From Heliocidaris tuberculata (lineage: Eukaryota; Echinodermata; Echinoidea; Camarodonta; Echinometridae), in contig CM046832.1 of NCBI GenBank assembly GCA_025618425.1, forward strand, positions 58,528,087 to 58,592,086: DNA of 64,000 nucleotides. Reading direction: 5' to 3'. Positions 22,785-34,412 of the stretch are shown piece by piece. The notes under the pieces were generated by a model. That model was given only the letters and a program-made list of their open reading frames with translations. It was not told the origin of the DNA and searched no databases. The translations under genes were made by a program, and so were the position numbers. Each line of letters starts with the position of its first letter. Position 1 is the first letter of the stretch.

Positions 22785-23130
22785 AATGATATATATATAT
22801 ATGGATACATGAATACTTGGTTACGTGGATACTTGGATACATGGATACTTGGATTCAGGGATAAGGGAATACGTGGATACGGGGATACGTGGATATGGGG
22901 ATATGAAAATGCACGTCTGTGACTCTGTGTGTCTTGAGCTAGAAGGGCATTAACTCCGTGTTAAAGTGTATGAGTTAACGCCTTTCTGGCTCTCAAATGA
23001 CGCTTTAATTCGGAGATACTTGGATACGTGTATACGAATATAAATGGATACGCGAATACGTGGATACAACAAGAGGGTGATGTATCTACATTTTGATGTG
23101 TATGTCAATGGATACGTGGATACGGGGCTA
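22785..23130. repeat. 'GGATAC' minisatellite
   Basis: Dozens of imperfect copies of 'ggatac(a/g)tggatac' on the plus strand upstream of REXO4. A hairpin element (22934-22996) is embedded in it. The complementary sequence forms a second array at 24080-24410. Confidence 0.7.
22934..22996. mobile_element. Short hairpin element, third copy
   Basis: 'ttgagctagaagggcatta' pairs with 'aacgcctttctggctctcaa'. Same family as 8596-8657 and 13269-13330. Confidence 0.55.
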
Positions 23131-24079
23131 CAAGATAAAGATGATAAATTATTGATGTAGATTTAGGGGGGATGTGACACCCAAATTTGCTGCAAATTTT
23201 TAGGGTATGACACCTAAATTTGCCAACAAAAATTCTGCACTCTACTCCCCCCCCCCCCAAAAAATGAAATAAAAGAAAATCGCAGATGTAGGGATTTTGA
23301 TTATACGGGCTCATTTTCGCAGGGATGGGGGGGGGGGGGGGGGGGGGCTGGACGGACGCTTTTTGACAAAATATCAACTTTTCAAATTTGGGGATTGTAA
23401 AAGAGCTAGCCATAATATCTCACTGATTTGACTAGAATATATTTCAAACAGAGAAATAATTTTTTCCATTATCAGTATACCTTTGGATTATTATGCAAAT
23501 ATATTTCTTTCACTGTACTATCTCAAGGAATGCAACTTTTATATAGGAATATATTCCAAACAAAACATGAAACAAACATTACCTCTCTCTCCTTTTTCCA
23601 TCTTAGAATGAACATCATTTGAATATTGTTGAAAAGTTAAGCATTTTGGAGGGTAATTTTCTACATAATATAAAGCAGAAAATCCATGTATGAAATAACT
23701 TTTTCTCCTATATCGTCTGTCCGTAGTATTATATAGTCCTTTGAAATAAAATGAAAGAGGGTTAATATACAAAATTAAACCTATTTTGCCTATTCGTATT
23801 CATGATTTACTAAAAATTAAAGCATATGATCCGAACCAGCCCTCCTTATAGTACAATTTATCATCAATGTTCCAATTATGCAATGCAATGCAATGCATGA
23901 AATTTCTTTCATTTCTATTTCTTTTTCTTCTGATTTTTCTCTTTTCATTTCTGTTTTTTCCTGTTAATCTTTATTTTCCTCCTTTTATTTATCATGATCT
24001 TTTATTTCCAAAGTTATTCTTAAATATCTTTCTTTGAATTATGTTTTTATCGTTTTCTGCCAAAAGTATATAAGTTTTT
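23131..24079. other. Intergenic sequence with C and G runs
   Basis: No gene seen. A poly-C run (about 23246) and a poly-G run (about 23326) suggest a decayed G-tract MITE, but no clear terminal repeats are found. Confidence 0.35.
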
Positions 24080-24410
24080 ACATACTCCTACTCCGTCTCC
24101 ACTCTCCTCACTTTCTGTTACATAGAATACTCCTACTCTTTTATTGCGTATCAGCGTATCCACTCTCCTCACTTTCTCCTGCATACTTCTACTCCGTATT
24201 CAAGTATCCGGGTATCTACTCTCCTCATTTTCTCCTACATACTCCTACTCTGTATCCACTATCCATGTATCTGCGTATCCACTCTCCTCACTTTCTCCTA
24301 CATGCTCCTACTCCATATCCATGCATCTGCATATCCACTCAATCACTTTCTCCCACATGGATACTCCGTATCCATGTAAAAAATATCCATGTATCCACTG
24401 TCCTCTTAAT
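24080..24410. repeat. 'GTATCC' minisatellite, inverted relative of 22785-23130
   Basis: Imperfect copies of 'tactcctactc-gtatccactctcctcactttctcc' and 'tatccatgtatccac'. The core 'gtatcca' is the reverse complement of the 'ggatac' core upstream, so the two arrays face each other. Confidence 0.6.
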
Positions 24411-24432
24411 ATTCCGAGTCCACACCCATATC

Positions 24433-27400
24433 CAGTGCTGTAGGACTCAAGTCCGGACTCGGACTCGAGACCGGTCTCGAATCCCTATTTCTCGGGACTC
24501 GGACTCGGACTCGGACTCGGACTCGACCAGTGGTGACTCGTGACTCGGGCGAAAATCGGGCCGAGACCAGCAACAAGACCGGCAATTTTTTCAATTTTCC
24601 GCTTTTGATTTTAGCTCAAAAAACCCCGCTATTTTTGCACAGCTTGCTCGATTGAGCGGTATTTTAAACATGAACTTTAAAACATCGATCGCCGTAACGG
24701 TACGAGAATGTGCACAAATAGATGATAGATGTTAAGATAAGTCGTTTTATGCCCGTATACACTCGTTATATACGTATGACGCAGACAAATGTTAAAATTG
24801 ATATTAACCATTTAGAGATGGATTAATCTATAACACACGTTTCCCATAGACCCCAGCCTGGGATATTTTGGGCAGTCTCAAACAGATTACTATTCCACTT
24901 GTATTTCAAGCTAGTATTATAAACTACAGTGTTTTAATATAATCTTTTGATCTTTTTACTTGCAACCTATGTTCCTGTGGCAAAAAGTTAAATGTAGCAA
25001 AAAGTCAAAGTCAGCAATTTAAAATTTTTGGCAGTGTCAAACGGTTTTATTACGGTTTAACAATTACATTCGTTTTACTTGAGTCACTTAGTCATGTAGT
25101 CAGTTTCCAAAATGAATGCTAATGTTGCACTTGTATTACAAGCCATTAAGCCAGTTTAATGAACTAGCTGATACATGTACAAAGGTTTTATTAGGATTTG
25201 ACGATTCACTTTTTATTACTTTAATCAGCTATTTGATAAGACTGAACTATTGGTGCTCTTGGGGAAATATTATTTTTCCCTCTTTTTTTTTTCCATTTCA
25301 GTTGGAAACTTTCTTTTCTATATTGGCTTTAATCATGTTAATGGCATTCAAGTTATCGTTTTGTTCTGTTGACTTATAATTGATAAAAGATAAAATCATA
25401 GGCCTTTGAAATGAACAAATATCAATTTGTGTAACTTTTCTTCATTGAGGTATCACAGAAACAATAAAGTCAACTCTCTATAATTAATGTGAATACAAGC
25501 AAAATACTAAGGCTTGTCACATATGAGCCATTTGTCAACGAGACATTACCTTGGCACAAAAGGAGTGCATGTTCACTTGTTTAGTATTTTGGTTAATAAA
25601 ACTTCTGAAATTCCACCAGTACACCAAACCATCACCGAAAATCTAACCATAGACATTTATCTCAACATTTCCAATAGTTTCCTCCATTCTGTCAGAATTT
25701 TTAGTGTTATATCTGGAAATCTTACTGAACTTAATCTTATTAAGCACCAAGCGACATTTCACGGCGACAAATCACTCATTTGTGAGCAAGCCTTTATAGT
25801 TGTCCACATTCGTACTAAGAAAAGTTACAATAAATTAAATTCTCTGACAAATAGAAGTTTCCAATGAACCAGAAACTATTTATGTTATAGAGAGTTCACT
25901 GTGAGGCATTTATCATAATAAAAATAATGTGACTTAAAAAAAAAGGCAATTTAAGATGTTCCCATCGGGACTCGTACTCGGACTCGGACTCAGATGTCCA
26001 GGACTCGGGACTTGGATGCCAGGACTCGGACTTGGACTCGGACTCGGACTCGGACTCCAGGGACTCGGACTCGGACTCGGACTCGACCAGTGGTGACTCG
26101 TGACTCGGGCGAAAATCGGGCCGAGACCAGCAACAAGACAGGCAATTTTTTCAATTTTCCGCTTTTGATTTTAGCTCAAAAAACCCCGCTATTTTTGCAC
26201 AGCTTGCTCGATTGAGCGGTATTTTAAACATGAACTTTAAAACATCGATCGCCGTAACGGTACGAGAATGTGCACAAATAGATGATAGATGTTAAGATAA
26301 GTCGTTTTATGCCCGTATACACTCGTTATATACGTATGACGCAGACAAATGTTAAAATTGATATTAACCATTTAGAGATGGATTAATCTATAACACACGT
26401 TTCCCATAGACCCCAGCCTGGGATATTTTGGGCAGTCTCAAACAGATTACTATTCCACTTGTATTTCAAGCTAGTATTATAAACTACAGTGTTTTAATAT
26501 AATCTTTTGATCTTTTTACTTGCAACCTATGTTCCTGTGGCAAAAAGTTAAATGTAGCAAAAAGTCAAAGTCAGCAATTTAAAATTTTTGGCAGTGTCAA
26601 ACGGTTTTATTACGGTTTAACAATTACATTCGTTTTACTTGAGTCACTTAGTCATGTAGTCAGTTTCCAAAATGAATGCTAATGTTGCACTTGTATTACA
26701 AGCCATTAAGCCAGTTTAATGAACTAGCTGATACATGTACAAAGGTTTTATTAGGATTTGACGATTCACTTTTTATTACTTTAATCAGCTATTTGATAAG
26801 ACTGAACTATTGGTGCTCTTGGGGAAATATTATTTTTCCCTCTTTTTTTTTTCCATTTCAGTTGGAAACTTTCTTTTCTATATTGGCTTTAATCATGTTA
26901 ATGGCATTCAAGTTATCGTTTTGTTCTGTTGACTTATAATTGATAAAAGATAAAATCATAGGCCTTTGAAATGAACAAATATCAATTTGTGTAACTTTTC
27001 TTCATTGAGGTATCACAGAAACAATAAAGTCAACTCTCTATAATTAATGTGAATACAAGCAAAATACTAAGGCTTGTCACATATGAGCCATTTGTCAACG
27101 AGACATTACCTTGGCACAAAAGGAGTGCATGTTCACTTGTTTAGTATTTTGGTTAATAAAACTTCTGAAATTCCACCAGTACACCAAACCATCACCGAAA
27201 ATCTAACCATAGACATTTATCTCAACATTTCCAATAGTTTCCTCCATTCTGTCAGAATTTTTAGTGTTATATCTGGAAATCTTACTGAACTTAATCTTAT
27301 TAAGCACCAAGCGACATTTCACGGCGACAAATCACTCATTTGTGAGCAAGCCTTTATAGTTGTCCACATTCGTACTAAGAAAAGTTACAATAAATTAAAT

Positions 27401-27693
27401 TCTCTGACAAATAGAAGTTTCCAATGAACCAGAAACTATTTATGTTATAGAGAGTTCACTGTGAGGCATTTATCATAATAAAAATAATGTGACTTAAAAA
27501 AAAAGGCAATTTAAGATGTTCCCATCGGGACTCGTACTCGGACTCGGACTCAGATGTCCAGGACTCGGGACTTGGATGCCAGGACTCGGACTTGGACTCG
27601 GACTCGGACTCGGACTCCAGGGACTCGGACTCGGACTCCAGGGACTCGGACTCGGACTCGGACTCGGATGGGATGGACTCGACTACAGCACTG
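24433..27693. mobile_element. hAT-like element, 3.26 kb, with an internal tandem duplication
   Basis: Termini CAGTGCTGTAG and its exact complement CTACAGCACTG. An exact 8-bp target duplication cccatatc flanks it at 24425-24432 and 27694-27701. Next to each end and in the middle are (GACTCG)n hexamer arrays. Between them is a unit of about 1.45 kb present twice in direct orientation with a period of 1560 bp. I found one clear difference (C at 24580, A at 26140). Each unit holds a frame of 87 codons and one of 117 codons, identical between copies and not recognised. No transposase motif is seen, so it is non-autonomous. Confidence 0.85.
24503..27639 (+). repeat. Direct tandem duplication, 1560-bp period
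   Basis: 24503-26062 and 26063-27622 match base for base by eye apart from position 24580/26140, and the match continues to about 27638. The junction lies within the GACTCG hexamer array, so unequal exchange between hexamer arrays is the simplest origin. An assembly artefact is the alternative. Confidence 0.85.
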
Positions 27694-27701
27694 CCCATAT
27701 C

Positions 27702-28206
27702 CATGCACTTATAAATGTACAAGCTTATCTGAAGATAAACTTGTACTCCAGACTAGCTTTTATGGGTGAATAGGCTTCAATAGCTTTTGTGTGTATCAGC
27801 AGGCCTTTTTCCAGGGTAGATCATTCATACAGGAGAGGAAAATAATTATTTAAAATTTCACTTTCAATTCTGAATCCCCTAATTTGTGGCACAGTAAGAG
27901 TTGAAGAGTCCATGAATCAGGTAATTAGCAAATTTAAGAGAATTAAATCTTGCTTAGAGCAATTTTGTTGTCTGTTTTTGACTGCTGCAACAGTGAATGT
28001 TGGACACAGTCCCACATAGGTAAGGACCCATGAGTGTATCCATGTATCCTCCCCGGGGTATCCTCAACTTCCCAATACATATGTTGCTTATGAAGTTATG
28101 ACTTTATCATTTATGTTTTTAATCTATCGTTTTAAAAAGGAAAAAGAAGCCCGATTTCTGTAATCAATAAATGACATTGCATTCTAATTTCTAAAGTTAC
28201 ATGTAA
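27702..28206. other. Intergenic sequence between hAT-like element and LINE
   Basis: AT-rich, with no gene or clear repeat apart from a short 'gtatccatgtatcc' relic of the minisatellite near 28036. Confidence 0.4.
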
Positions 28207-28396
28207 GCCGGCGCTAATGCACTTTTGTATCCATGTGCATATCTCCAGTGCTGTGCTGGCTGCCATGGACATGTCATACAGTGCTGGACACAAACACCAA
28301 TTGGCAAGTTACAGCAGGTTTATGATTACATTTGCAAGCACCGGCCGGACACAAGTCATACCTAGGGATACCTAGGGAAGATACTGAACGCAGGCA

Positions 28397-30244
28397 CTAG
28401 GCCTCTGTATTCAGTTCCAAGTTCTTCTTCCTTTTTAAGATGGCTGGATCATTTCCTGGTGCAGGCGACTCATAGTCGTACTTAATCGGCTCACTTTTCC
28501 AGCACCTATCCAATGCTACTTCAAAACTGTGCACACTCGGGGCAGTAATTGTGTCGTTAGAGAGATTATTCCATGGTTTACGTATTCGTACATAAAAAGA
28601 ATTTTTCTACCTCTGAGTTTTGGTCCTAGGAATAAACAGTTTCTTACTATGCCCTCTTGTCTTATCTCTGGATTGTAATACAAGATTTGGTGTTACATCA
28701 GAATCGTATTTATTAAAAATCTTGTACAATTCAATCATATCACCTCGAGCCCTCCTGTAAGCTAAAGTAGGGATATTCAACTGTCTCAATCGTTGTGCAT
28801 AAGGCAGCCCCTTTAACTCTGGGACTAATCTAGTCGCTCTTCTTTGGACATTTTCCAAAGCATGGATATGTTTTTTTAGGTGGGGGCTCCACACCGCATG
28901 AGCGTACTCTATTTGAGGGCGAACAAGCGATTTGTACAAAAGGCAGAAATTTTCCTTATCTAAATAAACAAAGGTTCGTCTGATTAAATTCATTAGACTA
29001 TTTGCCTTATTGATCTTTGTATGAAGATGTTCTTCAAAATTCAGCTTATCATCAATAACCACTCCCAAATCTTTCTCAGATGACACTTGCATGAGGGCAC
29101 TTGGTGAATTATCACATGTCATATTATACACAAATGGCCTTGCTGGGGCAGACTGGGAGTTACCAATGGTGAGAACACTACATTTCTTAGGGTTGAATCT
29201 TAGCAGCCATTTGTCAGACCAGCATTGGAGCCTATCAAGATCCCTCTGAAGGGCAATACAATCATTTTCATCTCTAATATACTTGAAAATCTTAGTGTCG
29301 TCAGCAAATAGATAAACACTACTCTCGGAAATAGTGTCAGGTAGATCATTTATAAACAACACAAACAACACAGGCCCAAGAACACTACCTTGTGGAATTC
29401 CACTCGCAACAAGACCCCAACTGGAAAACTCTCCATTCACACATACACGCTGTCTTCTCCCAACTAGAAATGCCTCAATCCAATTTACCACCAACTCACT
29501 TATGCCATAACTTCTAATCTTGGCAAGCAGCCGACGGTGGGGCACCTTATCGAAGGCCTTCATAAAATCTAAATAAATCACATCAATTGACCCATTTTCC
29601 TCCAGAGCGCTAGACCATTCATCAATTACGTTTATCAGTTGGAGCATTGTTGAACGACCAGGCAAGAAACCATACTGCTTGACACTAAATAATTTGTTCA
29701 TAGTCATATGATCCAGAATCTCATCACGTATCAATGATTCCATAAGCTTACACACTATACATGTAAGACTAATGGGTCTATAATTCGATGGCAGTGATCT
29801 ATCACCTTTCTTAAAAACAGCACTAACATTTGCTGATTTCCAGTCTGATGGAACCACTCCTCTCCGCAAAGAAGTTTGGAAAATAACACTCAAAGGGCCA
29901 GCTATGGCTGGAGCAATCTCACGCAGCACCCGAGGGTGAAACTCATCTGGTCCTGGAGACTTCGAGACATTAAGTTTGGAAAGCAAAGACAGGACTTTGT
30001 CTTCAGTAATTTCAATATCACAAAATTCTTCCAAAATGTTTTGCTGAGGGAGACTGGGAATGTTATCAACAGGCTCATCCGTGTAAACAGTAGAAAAATA
30101 ATCAAGTAAGATATCAGCCTTTTCTTTATCAGTCTCACTAAGTTCTGAGGAAGATGAATGTGAATTCACAAGAGGAGCTACTCCAGATTTGATTTTAGTC
30201 TTTGTCCTGGCATACTTCCAAAATTTCTTCGGATTGAATTTCAC
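28397..30244 (-). pseudogene. LINE reverse transcriptase with one in-frame stop
   Basis: The frame runs from the interrupted linker through fingers/palm motifs: KSANVSAVFKKGD, NYRPISLTCIVCK, YLDFMKAFDKVPHR, SGIPQGSVLGPVLF and the catalytic YLFADDTKIF. It then has LRFNPKKCSVL, the thumb, and the closing IRKPWNNLSNDTITA...SFEVALDRCW. The frame is open except for a TAG at 28607-28609. Past it, 69 more in-frame codons continue the family C-terminus to the stop at 28397-28399. The motif set fits the CR1/Jockey group. An intact polymerase core with only one stop suggests a fairly young copy. Confidence 0.85.
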
Positions 30245-30358
30245 AGCTTTCGCAATATTTCTTTCATAGTTTTTCTGGAGCCACCTAGTGGCAGTTTTGA
30301 CCCGATTACGGAGTCTGTTATACTCTTTTTTCTTGCTTTCTGTTCTATCCCTAAGATA

Positions 30359-30753
30359 AGAGGCGAGTTGGCTCAGTCGGTAAAGCGTCTGCCTGTCGAA
30401 CCAAAGATCGTGGGTTCGAATCCACCCCGGGCGGATGACTGAAGCCTGCGTTGTGTGTTAACGTGCCCCTCCCTTGTTTCATAGACGCAGGCTATGTTGC
30501 AGTGGAAAACACTCCGTCCCTCGGATAGGACGTTAACTGGAGGCCCCGTGTAAAGGACAGTCACCACCTTTGCACGTTAAGAACCCACTGCACTCCTCGG
30601 ATAAGAGTAGGGGGAAACCCCGGTGTAGTGGTACACCTGCACATCCCAATCAGTTATATCGGGAGGAGAGACCCGAGGGTTACAGTGATTCAGTTCGCTT
30701 TTCCCCTCCCAGGCACAGGTGACGCCAAATACTTAATAATAAAAATAATAAAA
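30359..30753 (+). mobile_element. tRNA-derived SINE inserted in the LINE
   Basis: Starts with a tRNA-like head: A box 'gttggctcagtcgg' and B box 'gggttcgaatcc' at normal spacing. A ~280-bp body follows with 'ctccgtccctcggatagg' and 'ggaggccccgtgtaaa', then an A/T-rich tail of 'aataata' units. The LINE sequence is restored across the insertion with only an ATA overlap at each side. RNA polymerase III promoter boxes are intact by eye. Confidence 0.85.
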
Positions 30754-31413
30754 ATAACGCTCCCAACTCCTGTGTTTTTTCTTAATAAGCTTAAGCGTGT
30801 CATTATCAACAGGGAAATCACCTTTGTTTCCCCATGCCTGCCCTCTAGAAATTACTCTAGATGGAATAAACTTCTCCTGAGCAGATTTTACTTCATATTT
30901 GAAGATGCTCCACTGACGTTCAACGTCATCTTCTGCTGGCGCCAACAGACTAGGCCAATCTAACGAATACAAGGTTTCTCTCATTTCAGTAAAATTAGCT
31001 TTATCATATAGATCTAAATATACTTTTTTCCTGCTATTAGAGGGGTCACAGTAACAATTCAGATGAAATATCAAAACAGCATGGTCACTCAGTCCTATTG
31101 GGCTACAGTACTGAACATTTGAAATAAGGTCTTCGTTATTCGTAAATATTAAATCAAGTAGTCTATATTAAGTTTACAACCAAACCTAAACCTTGTAGGT
31201 TTATCGACATGTTGAACTAAAAAAGCATCACGAATACATTCAATAAATTTGAATTCCCCACTATCCTCACTCTTGGGAGTTGTCCATGAAGTCCAACAAA
31301 TGTCTGGATAATTAAAGTCACCCATCAACAAGACATGGCTGTGCTTCAAGTTCAAGTTCAACTTTGAGATGACTAACTTCCAATCAATTAATGGATACAA
31401 AAGTGCATTAGCG

Positions 31414-32097
31414 CCAGGTAAGCCCGCATTTGTATTGACCCGCTAGCGTTGCTGGTGTTTTCCAGGCTACCTATGAGAGATAAGTGCTTAAATTAGTCTT
31501 AGATGAGAATCCAAAGTCAAAGATCTACAAAAAAGTACAAGACTACCGACCGGTACATGACGTAGAAACAGGCACGTCGGACTGAATCATAATGTCAGTG
31601 AATGTGTTAATTGGAGGAATTTTGTTGGGTCTAGTTTCACTTTCGAGGTTATGAAAGGCATTATAAATGAATTGCCGGTTGTAACCATTTGTAACTTTAA
31701 TACCGGTGTTTTTTAGGTAATACATTACCTGAAGTTGGAAATTTGTTGTAGAATCAGTCGTCTTCGGCCCATGCGCAATCCGCGCAATCCCGCTCCTTGA
31801 ATCTGGCGACCACAAGTTCAGCGACCAATTAGGGTGTCGCCGAAACGTCCAACTAAAAACAGAAAAATATTTCTAAATTTAAAAAAATCATGTAACACCA
31901 TTCATTTACTAAATTTCGAATCCATGGAGGAAGAAAATTTGTCTAAAAATAGCCTTCGTTGCATCTTAAATAGCATGGGCCAAACTATTAAAATTTCAAA
32001 GTAATAGTGCGAAATTTATTGCTTTCAGAAAAGTATTCGAATACCGTACTTCCAGCAAAGAACATCGCTCAATTCAAAATGAATCAAGCTAGTATTG
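31414..32097. other. Intergenic sequence between LINE and satellite array
   Basis: No gene seen. A 90-codon frame on the minus strand (31815-31543) lacks any recognised feature. Confidence 0.4.
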
Positions 32098-34412
32098 AAA
32101 GTGTTACAGAAGTTCACAAGACATTTCATATTTTTAGTTGTTTACAGCGTGAAATAGACGAGATATTCAGCTTTATCATGGTATAGGTCGCTGTGCTTAG
32201 CAAGTTGTGTGGATCTTACTGTTTAAACTTCAATACGGCACATATTCCCGAAATATTACACTTCGCATGAACAATATAGCGCCCGTAGGGTATTGTGGAG
32301 ATTCGCGTAACTCAATAATGAAGTTCTGAAGAAAAAGTGTTATAAATGTTCGCTAGACATTTCATATTCTTAGCTGATTACACCATGAAATAGACGAGAT
32401 ATTCAGCTTTATCATGGTATAGGTCGCTATGCTTAGCAAGTTGTGTGGATCTTACTGTTCAAACTTCAAGACGGCACATATTCTCGAAATATTAAACTTC
32501 GCATGAACAATATAGCGCCCGTATAGGTATTGTGGAGCTTCGCGTAACTCAATAATGAAGTTCTGAAGAAAAAGTTTTATAAATGTTCGCAAGACATTTC
32601 ATATTCTTAGCTGATTACACCATGAAATAGATGAGATATTCAGCTTTATCATGGTATAGGTCGCTATGCTTAGCAAGTTGTGTGGATCTTACTGTTTAAA
32701 CTTCAAGACGGCACATATTCTCAAAATATTACACATCGCATAAACAATATAGCGCCCGTAGGGTATTGTGGAGATTCGCGTAATTCAATAATGAAGTTCT
32801 GAAGAAAAAGTGTTATAAATGTTCGCAAGACATTTCATATTCTTAGCTGATTACACCATGAAATAGACGAGATATTCAGCTTTATCATGGTATAGGTCGC
32901 TATGCTTAGCAAGTTGTGAGGATCTTACTGTTTAAACTTCAAGTCGGCACATATTCTCGAAATATTACACCTCGCATGCACAATAGCGCCATGGAGCTTT
33001 CGCGTAACTCAATAATGAAGTTCTGAAGAAAAAGTGTTATAAATGTTCGCAAGACATTTCATATTCTTAGCTGATTACACCATGAAATGGAGGAGATATT
33101 CAGCTTTATCATGGTATAGGTCGCTATGCTTAGCAAGTTGTGAGGATCTTACTGTTTAAACTTCAAGACGGCACACATTTTCAAAATATATACACTTCGC
33201 ATGAACAATATAGCGCCCGTAGGGTATTGTGGAGCTTCGCGTAACTCAATAATGAAGTTCTGAAGAAAAAGTGTTATAAATGTTCGCAAGACATTTCATA
33301 TTCTTAGTTGATAATGCCATGAAATAGAGGAGATATTCAGCTTTATTATGGTATAGGTCGCTATGCTTAGCAAGTTGTGAGGATCTTACTGTTTAAACTT
33401 CAAGACGGCACATATTCTCAAAATATTACACTTCGCATGCACAATATAGCGCCCGTAGGGTATTGTGGAGATTCGCGTAACTCAATAATGAAGTTCTGAA
33501 GAAAAAGTGTTATAAATGTTCGCAAGACATTTCATATTCTTAGCTGATTACACCATGATATAGACGAGATATTCAGCTTTATTATGGTATAGGTCGCTAT
33601 GCTTAGCAAGTTGTGTGGATCTTACTGTTTAAACTTCAAGACGGCACATATTCTCAAAATATTACACATCGCATAAACAATATAGCCCCCGTAGGGTATT
33701 GTGGAGCTTCGCGTAACTCAATAATGAAGTTCTGAAGAAAAAATGTTATAAATGTTCGCAAGACATTTCATATTCTTAGTTGATTACGCCATGAAATAGA
33801 CGAGATATTCAGCTTTATTCTGGTAAAGGTCGCTATGCTTAGCAAGTTGTGTGGATCTTACTGTTTAAACTTCAAAACGGCACATATTCTCAAAATATTA
33901 CACTTCGCATGAACAATATAGCGCCCGTATAGGTATTGTGGAGCTTCGCGTAACTCAATAATGAAGTTCTGAAGAAAAAGTGTTATAAATATTCGCAAGA
34001 CATTTCATATTCTTAGCTGATTACACCATGAATTAGACGAGATATTCAGCTTTATCATGGTATAGGTTGCTATGCTTAGCAAGTTGTGTGGATCTTACTG
34101 TTTAAACTTCAAGACGGCACATATTCTCAAAATATTACACATCGCATAAACAATATAGCCCCCGTAGGGTATTGTGGATCTTCGCGTAACTCAATAATGA
34201 AGTTCTGAAGAAAAAGTGTTATAAATATTCGCAAGACATTTCATATTCTTAGCTGATTACGCCATGAAATAGACGAGATATTCAGCTTTATTCTGGTAAA
34301 GGTTGCTATGCTTAGCAAGTTGTGTGGATCTTACTGTTTAAACTTCAAACGGCACTTATTCTCAAAATATTACACTTCGCATGCACAATAGCGCCATCGA
34401 GCTTCGCGTAAC
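32098..34412 (+). repeat. Satellite array, ten units of ~236 bp
   Basis: The anchor 'gacatttcatattcttag' begins at 32120 (variant), 32356, 32593, 32829, 33053, 33290, 33526, 33762, 33999 and 34235, giving spacings of 236-237 with one of 224. Units also share 'caagttgtgtggatcttact', 'atagcgcccgtagggtattg' and 'cgcgtaactcaataatgaag'. They differ by scattered substitutions and short indels. The array stops abruptly at a poly-G/A sequence. Confidence 0.95.

Larger units (their letters stand above)
28207..31413 (-). mobile_element. CR1-group LINE, decayed, interrupted by a SINE
   Basis: The minus strand carries, in order: an endonuclease C-terminal part (about 31400-31075, with GDFN and SDHAV motifs), a linker region, then reverse transcriptase (30244-28397) and a 3' UTR. 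A frameshift near 31165 separates GDFN-side and SDH-side endonuclease frames. The 5' part, including the start of the endonuclease, is missing. A SINE splits the linker at 30359-30753; without it the frame reads through SWERYLRDRTE. A 23-bp sequence at the 3' tip (28213-28236) recurs inverted at 31391-31413. Confidence 0.85.

Noticed and set aside
24495..24535. Serine/glutamate or arginine/threonine repeat protein from GACTCG hexamers
   Set aside because: Frames come from a short hexamer array at a transposon border.
25514..25867. 117-codon frame in the hAT-like unit as a gene
   Set aside because: Identical in both copies only because the duplication is recent; no domain, no start context and no splice signals support it.
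30361..30437. Functional tRNA gene
   Set aside because: A and B boxes are good, but the anticodon stem does not pair and the sequence continues into a SINE body and A-rich tail.
32098..34412. CRISPR array
   Set aside because: Whole ~236-bp units are repeated without unique spacers, in an animal genome.
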